Positions 10,304 to 20,237 of a DNA stretch of 64,000 bases are shown here, in pieces (the first letter of the stretch is position 1; each line of letters starts with the position of its first letter). A program made the position numbers and the translations under genes. The DNA lies in NCBI GenBank assembly GCA_001599355.1, contig BCGQ01000009.1:496001-560000 (forward strand). The letters run 5' to 3'. The notes under the pieces were generated by a model. It was given only the letters and a program-made list of their open reading frames with translations. It was not told the DNA's origin and ran no database searches. Source of the DNA: Nakazawaea peltata (taxonomy: Eukaryota > Ascomycota > Pichiomycetes > Alaninales > Pachysolenaceae).

Positions 10304-10834
10304 TCATGCTCTGTTTTTATAGATTCGTTTGTCCTTCTTAGCAGCTAATTTGAGACGTTCATCCTCTCGCAGACGAGCGTTATCTTCTTCTTTACGACGA
10401 TGCAGTTTCAAGTTTTGCAACTTCAGGTCCAACTCTTGCAAATGTTGTAATTTCAGATCTCTGTTCATCTCAGCTTCTGAGCTACCCTTCCAGTTTTCTT
10501 TGTCCTTCAATAAATTGTATGTGTGATGGTTCTGAGATAAGATCTTGATCCAAAGGTTCAAAAGCTCGTTCGATTGCTCTGTATGATTGATCATCCTGTT
10601 CAATGACTGACCTGTTGTATCTAAAGATTCCGATATTCCTGCTATGGATTCATTTATTTTCACAAGTTGGTCCAATTCTTGTTGTAGAGATACCGCTCTT
10701 GATACTTTGGGCATCAGTGATTGTTCTTGGGTTCTGTCTATTGTCAGTTGGAGGTCATCCAAAGTTGATCTTAAATTGGTGGTTTGAGGAGTTTCCATTC
10801 CTTTGGTTTGTGGTGTCTGTACCTTATCACTCAT
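10304..10834 (-). CDS. DUO1: DASH/Dam1 complex subunit Duo1
   Basis: A component of the DASH (Dam1) ring that couples kinetochores to spindle microtubules. The 176-residue protein carries the Duo1 core at about residues 40-115: QQELDQLVKINESIAGISES followed by LLNLWIKILSQNHHTYNLL and ENWKG. The C-terminal third is a charged coiled coil ending in KKDKRIYKNRA. Length is shorter than S. cerevisiae Duo1 (247) but usual for other yeasts. The stop lies 250 bp from the upstream zinc-cluster gene start. Confidence 0.87.
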   Translation of the reverse strand: MSDKVQTPQTKGMETPQTTNLRSTLDDLQLTIDRTQEQSLMPKVSRAVSLQQELDQLVKINESIAGISESLDTTGQSLNRMINHTEQSNELLNLWIKILSQNHHTYNLLKDKENWKGSSEAEMNRDLKLQHLQELDLKLQNLKLHRRKEEDNARLREDERLKLAAKKDKRIYKNRA

Positions 10835-11364
10835 ATTGACTTCTGTATGTGATCCGAAAGTTCATTATCTACGCGTTTAATTGTTTATTTTTGGATCATA
10901 TTTTGAAAATGATAATTTGCTGATTTGCTGAGATGAGTTCGGTAAGATAATGGGGAGGCAGGGGGGAAGTTACTTTAGCTGATTCATGAAGGGAGGGGAT
11001 ATATGACATATGATAGGTGAATAATTAAGTTACCAATCTCAAATGACCTGTCTTGCGAATAAATATAACTGTTTAAATTTGCTGATCTATAATAGTAGAG
11101 AAATGTGCTTTATAACTGATAAATTAAGGGAAAAGAGGGATGACGACTTGGGAGTTGAAGAGATAACTAAATATAGTACTGGGAATTATACTTGATCTCA
11201 ATAATTTTTGCATTCTGGTCAACCGTAGTATGTCCTTTTTTATCCTATTGGTTTCTACTTGAGTTACTTGTTTATCAAGTTTACAGCTAAGATGATAGCA
11301 GTATACTAATCAATGTGCTCCATTACAATATGAGCAATATCACCCTGGAACTCTTCAAGAATTT
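10835..11364. other. Intergenic, DUO1 to tRNA-Arg
   Basis: This 530-bp AT-rich stretch holds the DUO1 promoter and the tRNA 5' flank. I see no open frame, long terminal repeat or other conserved element. Confidence 0.5.
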
Positions 11365-11437
11365 GCCCGTGTAGCGTAATGGTTAACGCGTTTGACTTCT
11401 AATCAAAAGATTCTGGGTTCGACTCCCAGCATGGGTG
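11365..11437 (+). tRNA. tRNA-Arg(UCU)
   Basis: A 73-nt cloverleaf. The acceptor GCCCGTG pairs with CATGGGT with two G-U pairs; the D arm is GCG..CGC; the anticodon stem TTTGA/TCAAA carries loop CTTCTAA with anticodon TCT; the T arm is CTGGG TTCGACT CCCAG. There is no intron. A T-run from 11439 provides the Pol III terminator. It should read AGA, the main Arg codon of these genes. The same 73 nt occur on the minus strand at 48921-48993. Confidence 0.97.
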
Positions 11438-11438
11438 C

Positions 11439-11452
11439 TTTTTTTTTTTTTT
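11439..11452 (+). terminator. Pol III T-run terminator of tRNA-Arg
   Basis: About 14 consecutive T begin 2 nt after the tRNA discriminator base, as expected for Pol III termination. Confidence 0.85.
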
Positions 11453-11549
11453 ACAGTACAACCTCAGATATTCATTTTATGCTCAGAAATAGTAAGATAC
11501 GATTATGGCTACGATGCTACTGTTCAAGTTATGAAATGACCAATTGTTC

Positions 11550-12374
11550 TTATAAATGCTTAACTATATTAGCTATAGCTTCCATTGCAAGTTTCTTTTT
11601 ATCATCATTATCATCCATTTTGGCTATTTCCAACTTGTAATGTTCAAGTTTTTCTACAATTGCATCGTAATCGACATCTCGAGGTTCATCCTCATCGTTT
11701 TCTTCATCATAATCCTCAAGTAATCTGGCAAACATACTTTCCATTTCCTTCGATTTGTCATTAGTATCTGGAGTCAGTCCAGATTCTGTTGAAGGTCTAT
11801 TCCATTCATTAGTTTCGAAAATCTCTTTGACTCTCGCTTTCCCCAATTTCATACCCTCTTCTGCTCCTTCCTCTTCTTCAAACCACACAAACTCGAAACC
11901 TTTGGTCAACCATATATCGTCACATGCAAGAAGTTTATCTTTCTCCAATAACATTTGAGAATCCTTTTGTACAGCAATGGCCAATTTTATGCCATCGAAA
12001 TTTTCAAGTCCATTGTCCAGTAATTCAGAAATTAAATCACTCGCCAGGTCAATATACTCTTGTGGGTCACTAGTATTAAATACAAAGATGATTCCAGCAA
12101 TGACTTCTCTAATTTCCCTGGCCTCTTCGGACATCATCTCGTTACACCATTGTTTAAGATTCGCCACATCTAATTCTTGAGCTGGTTCATCAAACTCATC
12201 TATCCAAATCCCTATTTTCTTCTCATAATATTTAGTCTTAATAACCACATCATCGAAGATCAATCCTGTCTCATTCTGGGCATCTTGAGGGAGGGATATT
12301 TGGTCACCAAATAACTCTTTTAGTATCTGGAATTTCGCTGTATTTGAAGAGCCTACGATAAGTACTTGGTTCAT
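11550..12374 (-). CDS. IRC6: Irc6-like alpha/gamma-adaptin-binding (p34) protein
   Basis: This is a 274-residue protein with a degenerate small-GTPase-like N-terminus (MNQVLIVGSSNTAKFQILKE; later GIIFVFNTSDPQEY) and the C-terminal p34 helical region (MESMFARLLEDYDEENDEDE). In yeast, Irc6 is a GTPase-like factor linked to AP-1 clathrin adaptors and trans-Golgi/endosome sorting. The nucleotide-binding P-loop is imperfect, as in the family. Divergent from SEC15, with 338 bp between starts. Confidence 0.75.
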   Translation of the reverse strand: MNQVLIVGSSNTAKFQILKELFGDQISLPQDAQNETGLIFDDVVIKTKYYEKKIGIWIDEFDEPAQELDVANLKQWCNEMMSEEAREIREVIAGIIFVFNTSDPQEYIDLASDLISELLDNGLENFDGIKLAIAVQKDSQMLLEKDKLLACDDIWLTKGFEFVWFEEEEGAEEGMKLGKARVKEIFETNEWNRPSTESGLTPDTNDKSKEMESMFARLLEDYDEENDEDEPRDVDYDAIVEKLEHYKLEIAKMDDNDDKKKLAMEAIANIVKHL

Positions 12375-12712
12375 GGTGAATGCCAGTTAATGGAGTGTAG
12401 TATAGTTCTATTCATTCCACTATTCTTCGATCAATTGACTCTTCCTCGATCTGCTCTCTTAGCAATTTATTAATTTAACCATCCTAAATACCCCTGAAAT
12501 GAACAGCAATTTATCAAATAAATCACTGTAAATACCCTGAAATAATCAGCAATTTATCAAATGTCTTCCCATAAAATACAGCAAAATCATCAGCATTTTA
12601 TCAATTATCATCAAAAGGCCCCGTAAGCAAAAACAAATTTTAACTCAAACATCAAAGAACGCCATTTCAAATCAAGGGCGCGTCAGGTCGACTTAAATAA
12701 ACCGCGACAAAA
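12375..12712. promoter_or_regulatory. Divergent IRC6/SEC15 promoter with direct repeats
   Basis: This 338-bp region separates two divergent starts. It contains two near-identical ~34-nt copies (12486-12519 and 12530-12562) sharing ACCCTGAAAT and CAGCAATTTATCAAAT, plus a weaker third (about 12585-12608, ATCAGCATTTTATCAATTAT). Confidence 0.5.
12486..12562. repeat. ~34-nt direct repeat, two copies
   Basis: The copies differ by a few bases (for example GAACAGC against AATCAGC) and are separated by 10 nt. A third degenerate copy follows at about 12585-12608. Confidence 0.8.
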
Positions 12713-15271
12713 ATGATATCAACAGTGGCGGGAGGTGCCGAGCCCATCAATAACACCGCTCTCAACGGCAATTACCCCGAAGAATCTCCAATTGACCAGG
12801 ATGATCATCTAGATCTTTTCGAGTTGGCGACCGATGATTCCATAATGAATACAGACGCTTATATTGATCAGTTGATCCCGTCGATCAAAAAATCGATCAA
12901 GCAGAACTCATTGGAAGGCTTATTGAACAAGCTCGAGGAGACGATCTACCAGAAAGAGACTCTGTTGGAGAACTTGTCGTTCAACAGCTCCAAAGATGTG
13001 CTGAGCTCGATCGACACGGTCCGACTGATCAAGAAAAGCTCGAATGAGTTGGCCCAGCAGGTCTTGGTGATACAGAAGAATCTTCTGAAAACAGGCTACG
13101 AGTTGACTACTAAGAAAAAAGTGGCCATGAACTATAAAAAGATCCACAGTAAGATCAACGAGACCATTTTCGTCATCCAGAGCTGTCTTCAGATCTTGGA
13201 ACTCACCAACAAGATCATGGAGATGATCGAGAAGAAGAATTTCTATAATGCGTTGAAGCTGTTAGACGATTTGACCAATTTGTACTCTAACAATGAGTTG
13301 TTTGAGAGCTTTGAGTTCACCCGGAAGATTTTCCTGTCGATTCCGAGATTGCGGTCGATGTGCAAGGATGATTCTATCAATTATATCAAGAAATGGTACT
13401 CCAATTACATTGAGAGGAATTACCATCTGATTGGAGAGTCGATAAGTCGAGAAATGGAGAGGATAATTGAGAATTGGCTTGAGATGTCGAAACAGTCGAA
13501 GGATTTGATGAAATATAAGGTGAATTCTGCCGTGGAATTGTCTCTTAGACCCGACTCGGAGTTTGATCCGTTGGAGGATATCGATTTGAGACCAATATAC
13601 GATGGTTTATTGGTGTATGAAACTTTAGGTGAAGAGGAATTGTTGAGATCGGAGTTACATGCCGAGATGTTGAATAAAAGAGACAGAGTGATGTCTGAGT
13701 TGTCCAAATATGATACTCATACGACGGGGTCGGGTAACGGATATATGCGTGCGAGAAAGAACTCGATTCCTAACTCTACTTTCAAGACTCATGAAGAATT
13801 GGCCAAGTTCATTAATACAGTATTGGGATTTTTGATCACGGATCATTTGATTAATGCTAAGAGTGACTATAAGTTACGTACCGACACGAATTTGAAGGAT
13901 CTTTATGACTCGGTTGTGTCTAAAATATACCCATCATTGAACCAATTCTTGAATAATAATGTACATACTTTGAACGATTTGGAGAAATTCCGTGATGTTA
14001 TCGGACCTTTTGTGCTGAGTTTACATAATTATGGTTATGAGGTCCGTGTGTTCTATAATGTTTTGATAGCTCTGTATAAGAAGTTTACGGTGTTGAGTTT
14101 CGAGGATTTCAAGAAAACTTACCAGGGGATTATCGAGACAGATGACTCGTTGCCTATGCATTTCAATGATAAGCAATTGTATCTCAAGATATGTGCGTTG
14201 TCATGGCAAAAAGTATCTGAAAAAGATCTTAATGATATCAAATTACCTAAGACGTTACCATTCTCTTCTATTTTCCCGATGACTTGTGTTCATTTGAGGA
14301 ATTTCATCACTCTGCACGAGAATTTCGTGAAAAGACATTATACTTACCGACTTTCCGAGTTGGACAAGATCTTGACCAACTCTATGGATAACGTTTTATC
14401 CAAGGTTATTATCAAATATTTGGCTACCAAGTTGGATTCTACAATCAAGGAAGAAATTGCTCAGAATTTGATCAATTTGGAGTTCTTCAGTAATTCTATT
14501 AAAGAGATAGAGAGGTTGATATCGAAGGGATCGAACTCACAATTGACATTGAGTAGTTATGAACAGTTTATTCAAATGCGTAAGAATGCCGAGTCCAAGA
14601 TATTTGAGATGGTGGATTCGAAGGTACTTGACTTGATCGAGTTTGCTCAATGGGATTTCCAGACCAAAGAAGTTCAATCGGAGCCAAGTATATTCATTAA
14701 AGATTGTGGAGAATTCTTGGAGATGATGTTCAATACCAATTTCAACAATTTACCCAACAGTATTAGACAACTTTTGTTATTCAGATCATTCGATTTGATA
14801 GCTGATCATTTCTTGGATAAAGTGAGAGAAACTTCGTTGATCACCGAGCCCCTGCTTCAAAATTTCAGCTTGGATGTCAGGTATTTGGAGACTATGATCA
14901 GTAATATGAATGAGACAGTTAAGGGAAACCAAGATCTGCAACACAATGCTTTATCGATCAACAGTACGTTCATTGAATTGAACCAAGTGATTGAATTATT
15001 ACAATCCAAGTCATTGCAAGTTTACAAGCAACATCAGAACACCAAATTCTCCAGAATCAGGCCTGATGAGGCTGCTTCATTTGTCGATAAATTGGAGTAT
15101 GTTCAAATGGAGAGACGGAATCGGATTTCTTCGGGATCTACGATGAGTTCGACCATGAATGGAATTGATGATGATCTGCTGGATAGTATGAGTATTATGA
15201 GTGTGAATGACACGCCGACGTCTAGTTCTACGTCTAGATTTGCTAGGTTTAAGTTCCGTAAGGAGACGTAA
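12713..15271 (+). CDS. SEC15: Exocyst complex subunit Sec15
   Basis: An 852-residue helical tethering protein of the exocyst, which docks secretory vesicles at the bud plasma membrane; Sec15 links the Rab Sec4 to the complex. Signs are the N-terminal coiled-coil bundle (TVRLIKKSSNELAQQ), the family stretch NFYNALKLLDDLTNLY followed by IFLSIPRLRSMCKDDS and KKWYSNYIER, and the Ser/Thr-rich C-terminus. Length is close to S. cerevisiae Sec15 (910). The ATG at 12713 sits directly in AAAAATG context. No intron. Confidence 0.88.
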   Translation: MISTVAGGAEPINNTALNGNYPEESPIDQDDHLDLFELATDDSIMNTDAYIDQLIPSIKKSIKQNSLEGLLNKLEETIYQKETLLENLSFNSSKDVLSSIDTVRLIKKSSNELAQQVLVIQKNLLKTGYELTTKKKVAMNYKKIHSKINETIFVIQSCLQILELTNKIMEMIEKKNFYNALKLLDDLTNLYSNNELFESFEFTRKIFLSIPRLRSMCKDDSINYIKKWYSNYIERNYHLIGESISREMERIIENWLEMSKQSKDLMKYKVNSAVELSLRPDSEFDPLEDIDLRPIYDGLLVYETLGEEELLRSELHAEMLNKRDRVMSELSKYDTHTTGSGNGYMRARKNSIPNSTFKTHEELAKFINTVLGFLITDHLINAKSDYKLRTDTNLKDLYDSVVSKIYPSLNQFLNNNVHTLNDLEKFRDVIGPFVLSLHNYGYEVRVFYNVLIALYKKFTVLSFEDFKKTYQGIIETDDSLPMHFNDKQLYLKICALSWQKVSEKDLNDIKLPKTLPFSSIFPMTCVHLRNFITLHENFVKRHYTYRLSELDKILTNSMDNVLSKVIIKYLATKLDSTIKEEIAQNLINLEFFSNSIKEIERLISKGSNSQLTLSSYEQFIQMRKNAESKIFEMVDSKVLDLIEFAQWDFQTKEVQSEPSIFIKDCGEFLEMMFNTNFNNLPNSIRQLLLFRSFDLIADHFLDKVRETSLITEPLLQNFSLDVRYLETMISNMNETVKGNQDLQHNALSINSTFIELNQVIELLQSKSLQVYKQHQNTKFSRIRPDEAASFVDKLEYVQMERRNRISSGSTMSSTMNGIDDDLLDSMSIMSVNDTPTSSSTSRFARFKFRKET

Positions 15272-15604
15272 TAAGACAGTGTATATTAAGAGAATTGTAA
15301 GAAGTGTAAGAGTGTAAGAAGTGTAGACAAGTGAATAGGAGAAATTGAAGGAATTGAATTCTGTGCTGGTACGTTAGCGAAGGTACTAGCCATCGCACTA
15401 GCCCATTTGTACTAGCCTCTTCGATATCGATCAGCCACATATTTACCCCCCCCTCTCGGCTTACCCCTCCGCCCACCTCTCCGCTCACCCCTCCCCTAGC
15501 GCACCCAGCGCGCCCAGCCAATTTTTCACCTCCGCTCACTAAAAATCTCCCTAACAAATCTCAAAACTCTCCTCCTCAACACTTCACTAAACCAACAAAA
15601 CACA
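15272..15604. other. Intergenic, SEC15 to EMC4
   Basis: This 333-bp stretch contains a C-rich, pyrimidine-biased run (about 15446-15500) usual for promoters here, upstream of EMC4. No other feature is visible. Confidence 0.5.
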
Positions 15605-16185
15605 ATGAATCAGTGGACAGACATCTATTCCGACGATTTCAAGGTTCCCGAGAAGTGAGTATATCAAACAAGTGCAAACGTTACTGTGATGAGTCCCGTA
15701 CTAACTACCCCAGACCAAAATCAAGCCCATCTCCTCTAGGCTACAAACAAAGAGAGACGGGATCGGCTGCTAAGGCCGTAGCCAACCTGGTGTCATCCAG
15801 CTCAAATCCAAAGAAGAACAAGCAAGTGGAACTGCTCCGATACAAAAAGAACTGGGAATTCTGCTACTCCCCAATCAAGAATGTGCCTATGAATTTATTG
15901 ATGTCATATTTCACACCGAACTCTCTCCAATTGATCCCTGTGATGATGGTTTTGAACCTACTTGTGAGCCCATTCAAGGATATCCTGGGTAATTTGGGCC
16001 GTATCAATGATTTCGAGAATGTCCTGGACGATGAGAGATGGTTAATGAGATTTTGTTATGTGTTATGTTGCCTTTGTAATGTTGGAGTTGGAGTATGGAA
16101 ATTGAATCAGATGAATTTGATACCTAATACGACTAGTGATTGGCTTAGATGGGAGGAGCCTATGAGGATGATTGAGAGGTCGTGA
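15605..16185 (+). CDS. EMC4: ER membrane protein complex subunit 4, one intron
   Basis: Emc4 is part of the ER membrane insertase EMC. Exon 1 is 15605-15654 (MNQWTDIYSDDFKVPEK); the intron is 15655-15713 (59 nt, donor GTGAGT, branch TACTAAC at 15699-15705, acceptor CAG); exon 2 is 15714-16185. The spliced 173-residue product reads VPEKPKSSPSPLGYK across the junction, matching the family PSPPGF region. Then come PMNLLMSYFTPNSLQLIPVM and the C-terminal LNQMNLIPNTTSDWLRWE, both diagnostic. Two hydrophobic segments are visible. Without splicing, the frame has no good ATG. Confidence 0.9.
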
Positions 16186-16447
16186 GGTAGTACAGGACTA
16201 CAATAACCGCAAGAGATAGACTGGAGAGATAAACAAGAGAGGTGTAGTTGAGAGATGTAGTATAGTCGTACAGTAAAGGTGTTAATATAGTAATGGTATA
16301 GATGTATAGTCAAGGAATAGTGGGCCCTTGTATAGGAGGTCTACCAAGGTGGTCTACTAAGGAGGTCCACTGGAGTAAGGTCGTCTAATATGGTATAATC
16401 ATCTACTAATCTCTCTAATGGTATAATTTTATTCATATTCTAGCTAC

Positions 16448-17785
16448 TCAAGAACTGTAATCACACGATAATGAATACTTCAACGATCTATCACTATCCC
16501 AAACACCCCAATGTTTTTCGACATCACCAGTTCCCGAAGTTTCTGGTTTCCAAGCCTCATCAAATGCCTCAAATACAAAAGTATCAACTCCCCATCCTCT
16601 CATGGCACAAATAGCTTCACCCCAGAAAGACTCAGCATTATCAACACTTGGGTAGGCACTCTCATAATTGGTACCGTCAGATGGCCATCCGGTCTCTCCA
16701 ACAGCAAATGTGATATCAGTAGATCCTTTGGTAGTTTGAACCACTTGTAATGCTTGCATGATGTCGTCAAAGAACGAGAAAGAGGCATTCTTCATGGTCT
16801 GGCCCTGCCAGTAACTGAAAGCATTAGCAAATACGAAATCGGAAGCCTTGATAGAACTCAGAGATCCTCCATCGACAATAAGATTCCATGAATCGACAAA
16901 ACCGACTGGGATATCACCATAAGAGTCTCCATTCTTGTCATTAATATCTTGCAATAAATCTTTAACCTCGCTGATCTTGGAAGCCAACTCATCACTGGTC
17001 AAATCACCTCTGTATAACAGCTCAGATCCAACAGTGATATCGGAGATGGTGTCCTTAGAGATCTTTGGCAAGTAAGTCTGTAAGGCAGACTTCTCTTCGG
17101 AGAAATGAGAGTCATCGGTTGGCCAGACACCCAATGAGATAGTGAAACCTTTGTCTTCGGCAACAGGACCCAAGATTTGTAAGGTGTTACAGTCGGAGAC
17201 GGCATAAGTCTTGAGTCTGGTGGCATAGGATGCGAGGGTATCTAAGTCGTCACTGTATTCGGAGGCATCTTTACAGTTACCATCGTTGTCTTCTACACCT
17301 AAATTGAAACCCAACTTTGGGGTGTTAGTATTATGAGGTAGGCTAAGCTGGCTAATCGGGCTAAGCAGCATGGGCTAAGCAAAGTGGGCTGAGCAGGACG
17401 GGCTGAGCAGACTAAGTGGACTAAACAGACTAAACGGACTAAGCTTGCCATAACTCATCAGCCACCAGCCCAGACAAATCCAGACCAGTTAACCGCTGAA
17501 TCAAGTCAGGCTAACCGCCGACCATAGTCAGTCACCGCTAGTCACAACCAGCGCTAGCTGAGCTGGTCAACTGAGCCAGCAAACTGAGTCATATTGACAG
17601 TTCTACCAGGCCACAATAAACCTGCCAGTCCATACGAATCCCAGTCCATATGAATCGCTAATCCCTCCGCAAAAATGCGACTCCTAGCCTTATGATCTAA
17701 GCCAAAGGCTTGGTATACTTACAGTTCCAACAGCGCTCACATAAGCTGCGAGAACAGCACATAAAACTGGTCCAGATAACTTCAT
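16448..17785 (-). CDS. BGL2: Cell-wall glucan endo-1,3-beta-glucosidase/transferase (GH17), one long intron
   Basis: Bgl2 is a major wall protein that cuts and rejoins beta-1,3-glucan. Exon 1 (17723-17785) encodes 21 residues, a signal peptide MKLSGPVLCAVLAAYVSAVGT. The intron is 17315-17722 (408 nt, donor GTAAGT, branch TACTAAC at 17324-17330, acceptor AAG). Exon 2 (16448-17314) begins LGFNLGV, as in the mature yeast enzyme. The product is 309 residues (S. cerevisiae 313). Catalytic motifs are GSE-[CTG=Ala]-LYR (acid/base) and VGETGWPSDG (nucleophile); the end is EKHWGVWD...LKYSLSCDYSS. There is no GPI signal. Confidence 0.95.
17341..17444 (-). repeat. Periodic GRCTRARY array inside the BGL2 intron
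   Basis: Ten octamers of the form GGCTAAGC/GGCTGAGC/GACTAAAC (plus-strand reading) start at 17341, 17350, 17359, 17373, 17387, 17401, 17410, 17419, 17428 and 17437. The spacings are 9, 9, 14, 14, 14, 9, 9, 9 and 9. The array lies just 5' of the branch site on the transcript. Confidence 0.9.
17625..17656. repeat. 16-nt tandem duplication in the BGL2 intron
   Basis: CCAGTCCATACGAATC is followed directly by CCAGTCCATATGAATC, one base different. Confidence 0.9.
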
Positions 17786-18382
17786 CTTAATCAAATCAAC
17801 CCTGAATATCTTCCACTTGATTTGAATATCTTCCCTTGAAATTAAAATTTCTTAAAACTTTCCTTCAAAGTGCCCTTTATTTACACAAACAAGGAAGAAA
17901 AATTTGGAGCTTTGTTTACAAAATAAAAATAGAAGCTGAGCGGTCTAGAACTGGGGGCAGAGGGGCAAATCGTGCGGTTGGGGCAAATAATAGGAAATAG
18001 GGAAAATATAAATAGAGAGCACAAGGGGCATATCCAAGGGGGTCGATAGTCGGGCCTTGCCCCAAATCAACCCCTGAAGATTTTTCACTAGTCACGTGAT
18101 CAGAATATCAAACTTCTCACAACGCTCCACCCTTCTACGAATATTACATTCATTACATTCACTGGGATTTTTGAAACTCTGCAGATTCTAGAGATACTGT
18201 GAATTCTAGAGATATTGCAGATTCTAGAGATTTTACAGATACTCCATCAGCTACTGCTCTTACTATACTCTGAGACTCTGCTGCTATTAGTGCTCTTTTA
18301 CTACTCTTATACTACTCTCACACTACTCTCATACTACTCTCATACTCTAATGATACCACTCTTGTATTACACTCTTATTACC
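17786..18382. other. Intergenic, BGL2 promoter and amidase 3' flank
   Basis: This 597-bp region holds the BGL2 promoter and the 3' flank of the amidase. It contains two tandem-repeat patches: an 18-nt unit around TTCTAGAGAT (18183-18236, three copies) and an 11-nt ACTACTCTYAY unit (18300-18343, four copies). No gene is visible. Confidence 0.55.
18183..18343. repeat. Two small minisatellites (18-nt x3 and 11-nt x4)
   Basis: AGATTCTAGAGATACTGT-like 18-mers start at 18183, 18201 and 18219. ACTACTCTTAT-like 11-mers start at 18300, 18311, 18322 and 18333. Both are imperfect. Confidence 0.85.
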
Positions 18383-20110
18383 CTATACAATCTCAAGAAT
18401 CTCACCAATAAGCTTACCTGCAGCAACAACCTCCTCATCTCTGTAACGTCTACCAGTCAATTGTAATCCAATAGGAGCATTCTTGAACAATGAAGGGTCA
18501 GAATAATTAGGTAACTCCAACTCCTCATATACATTTCTTGGCTTGTAACTTGGATCAATAGCAGTGTCAATTTCTGGATCTTGCTTTAATCCAGTTGGGA
18601 AGGCCAAAGTTGGCATATCCAAAATATTCCACAAAGATGTGTAACCCCAATAGAATACCTTAGCATGTAACGAGGCAACATTGTAAGAGGCTGGAGAAAT
18701 AACAAAGTCCAACCCTTGTTCGTTCATCAAATTCAAGTACTCTTCTCTTAAAAGATCACGTTGAATGATACTCTTATGGTAATCAGCCATGGACATAGTC
18801 TTATCACCTTCACCATAGGACAAGAACCATTTAGTCAATGGCTTCAATGGCTCTCCAGACTTACCCAAAACCTCTCTCTTGGCAACATTACCATCCAAAG
18901 TATAGTACAGATGGACAATATCGTACAGTTCTTGAGTCTTATGAGGTTTGAAATCGACAACCTCGACACCAGCAGCCTTCAACTTCTCAACAACATACTT
19001 CAAACCTCTCTCAACTGGTGGGAATGGCTTAACAATACCATCATCCCACAAGACACCAACCTTCAAAGCCTTAGCCTCTGGCTTAGCAACTTTTCTCCAT
19101 GGGAATGGCAAACACCAAGCATCTGTAGTCCATGGTTGACCAACATTAAGATAGTTGTCCATGAACAAATCAACGTCCTCGATGAATCTCAGCATTGGTC
19201 CAGAAGTTGGAACAACACTCTCATTACCACTTCCAGCAGCCAGAGATCCAGAATTGACTCTTCTGGAAGTTGGTTTCAAACCCCAAAGACCACAGAACAG
19301 AGATGGACCTCTGATAGATCCACCAATATCACTACCGATACCAAGAGCAGAGGAACCAGACAGAACACAAGCTCCCTCACCACCACTGGATCCACCTGGA
19401 GACAAAGCCAAGTTGTATGGGTTTCTAGATCTTCCAATGATGTTGTTGTCGGTGTCCAAGTGCATAATGGTTTGTGGTTGAGAGGTTCTGACGTAGTAGA
19501 CACAACCCAATTTCTCAAAGATCTTGAGAATTGGAGCAGATTCACTTGGAATATTGTCAATCTTAGAAACGAAACTCAGATGAGTGATCTTGTCCTTGTA
19601 AGCGACATGTTCCTTAAGAGACAATGGTAAACCATGTAATGGACCAATAGTCTTACCGTTCTCCAGCAAGTATTTGTCCAAGAATTCAGCCTTAGCCAAA
19701 CCTTCCTCGAAGAAAAATTGTAAGGCAAAGTTGGTCAATTGGTTGAAAAGAGTACATCTGTGAACATACAGCTTATAAACCTCGACAGAAGTGTACTCCT
19801 TCAGAGCGATCTTCTCCAATAACTTGACAGCACTCAAACCGGTGATCTCAAGCTCCTTCTCAGACAACAAATTGGACTCCAAGACAAGCTTGTTGGCATC
19901 TACAACGGCATCCAAGTCCTTTGGAACGAGTTCCTTTGGCAATTGCAATGCTGGATCTTGCTGCTTCTCCAAATCGGCCAAGTAAGCCTTGATCTTTGGC
20001 ACATATTCGGCTTCATATTTCTTCTCATCGACAAAGCTGTCGTCGAATTTAGCGAAGAACTTCTCTAAGATGGCCTGTTGGCCTTCAGAGTACGGAGTAA
20101 CTGGTTCCAT
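18383..20110 (-). CDS. AMD2: Amidase (fungal acetamidase/AMD2-type amidase-signature enzyme)
   Basis: Likely hydrolyses small amides to acid and ammonia in the cytosol, a nitrogen-scavenging role. The 575-residue protein has the full amidase signature: Lys in LSLKEHVAYKDK, the Gly/Ser-rich core SPGGSSGGEGACVLSG, and GSDIGGSIRGPSLFCG with the nucleophile Ser. Length fits the fungal AmdS/Amd2 class (~550 residues). Two GATAAG elements (minus strand, 20238-20243 and 20252-20257) lie 130-145 bp upstream, a paired GATA arrangement seen in nitrogen-catabolite-regulated genes. The actual substrate is not predictable. Confidence 0.88.
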   Translation of the reverse strand: MEPVTPYSEGQQAILEKFFAKFDDSFVDEKKYEAEYVPKIKAYLADLEKQQDPALQLPKELVPKDLDAVVDANKLVLESNLLSEKELEITGLSAVKLLEKIALKEYTSVEVYKLYVHRCTLFNQLTNFALQFFFEEGLAKAEFLDKYLLENGKTIGPLHGLPLSLKEHVAYKDKITHLSFVSKIDNIPSESAPILKIFEKLGCVYYVRTSQPQTIMHLDTDNNIIGRSRNPYNLALSPGGSSGGEGACVLSGSSALGIGSDIGGSIRGPSLFCGLWGLKPTSRRVNSGSLAAGSGNESVVPTSGPMLRFIEDVDLFMDNYLNVGQPWTTDAWCLPFPWRKVAKPEAKALKVGVLWDDGIVKPFPPVERGLKYVVEKLKAAGVEVVDFKPHKTQELYDIVHLYYTLDGNVAKREVLGKSGEPLKPLTKWFLSYGEGDKTMSMADYHKSIIQRDLLREEYLNLMNEQGLDFVISPASYNVASLHAKVFYWGYTSLWNILDMPTLAFPTGLKQDPEIDTAIDPSYKPRNVYEELELPNYSDPSLFKNAPIGLQLTGRRYRDEEVVAAGKLIGEILEIV

Positions 20111-20237
20111 AATGTGTAATGTATAAATTTGAGGTGATCACAAATTAATTGATTTGTAAATTAGTTTGATATTTATAAAAGGTTCTGCCTGGCGGCCTTA
20201 AATATTTCAGCTCCATGCGCTTACGCTCACGCCTAAG

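Noticed and set aside
18761-19630. 289-codon open frame antisense to the amidase
   Set aside because: Its length comes from biased amidase codons read backwards; composition is Ser/Thr/Asn-rich with no domain.
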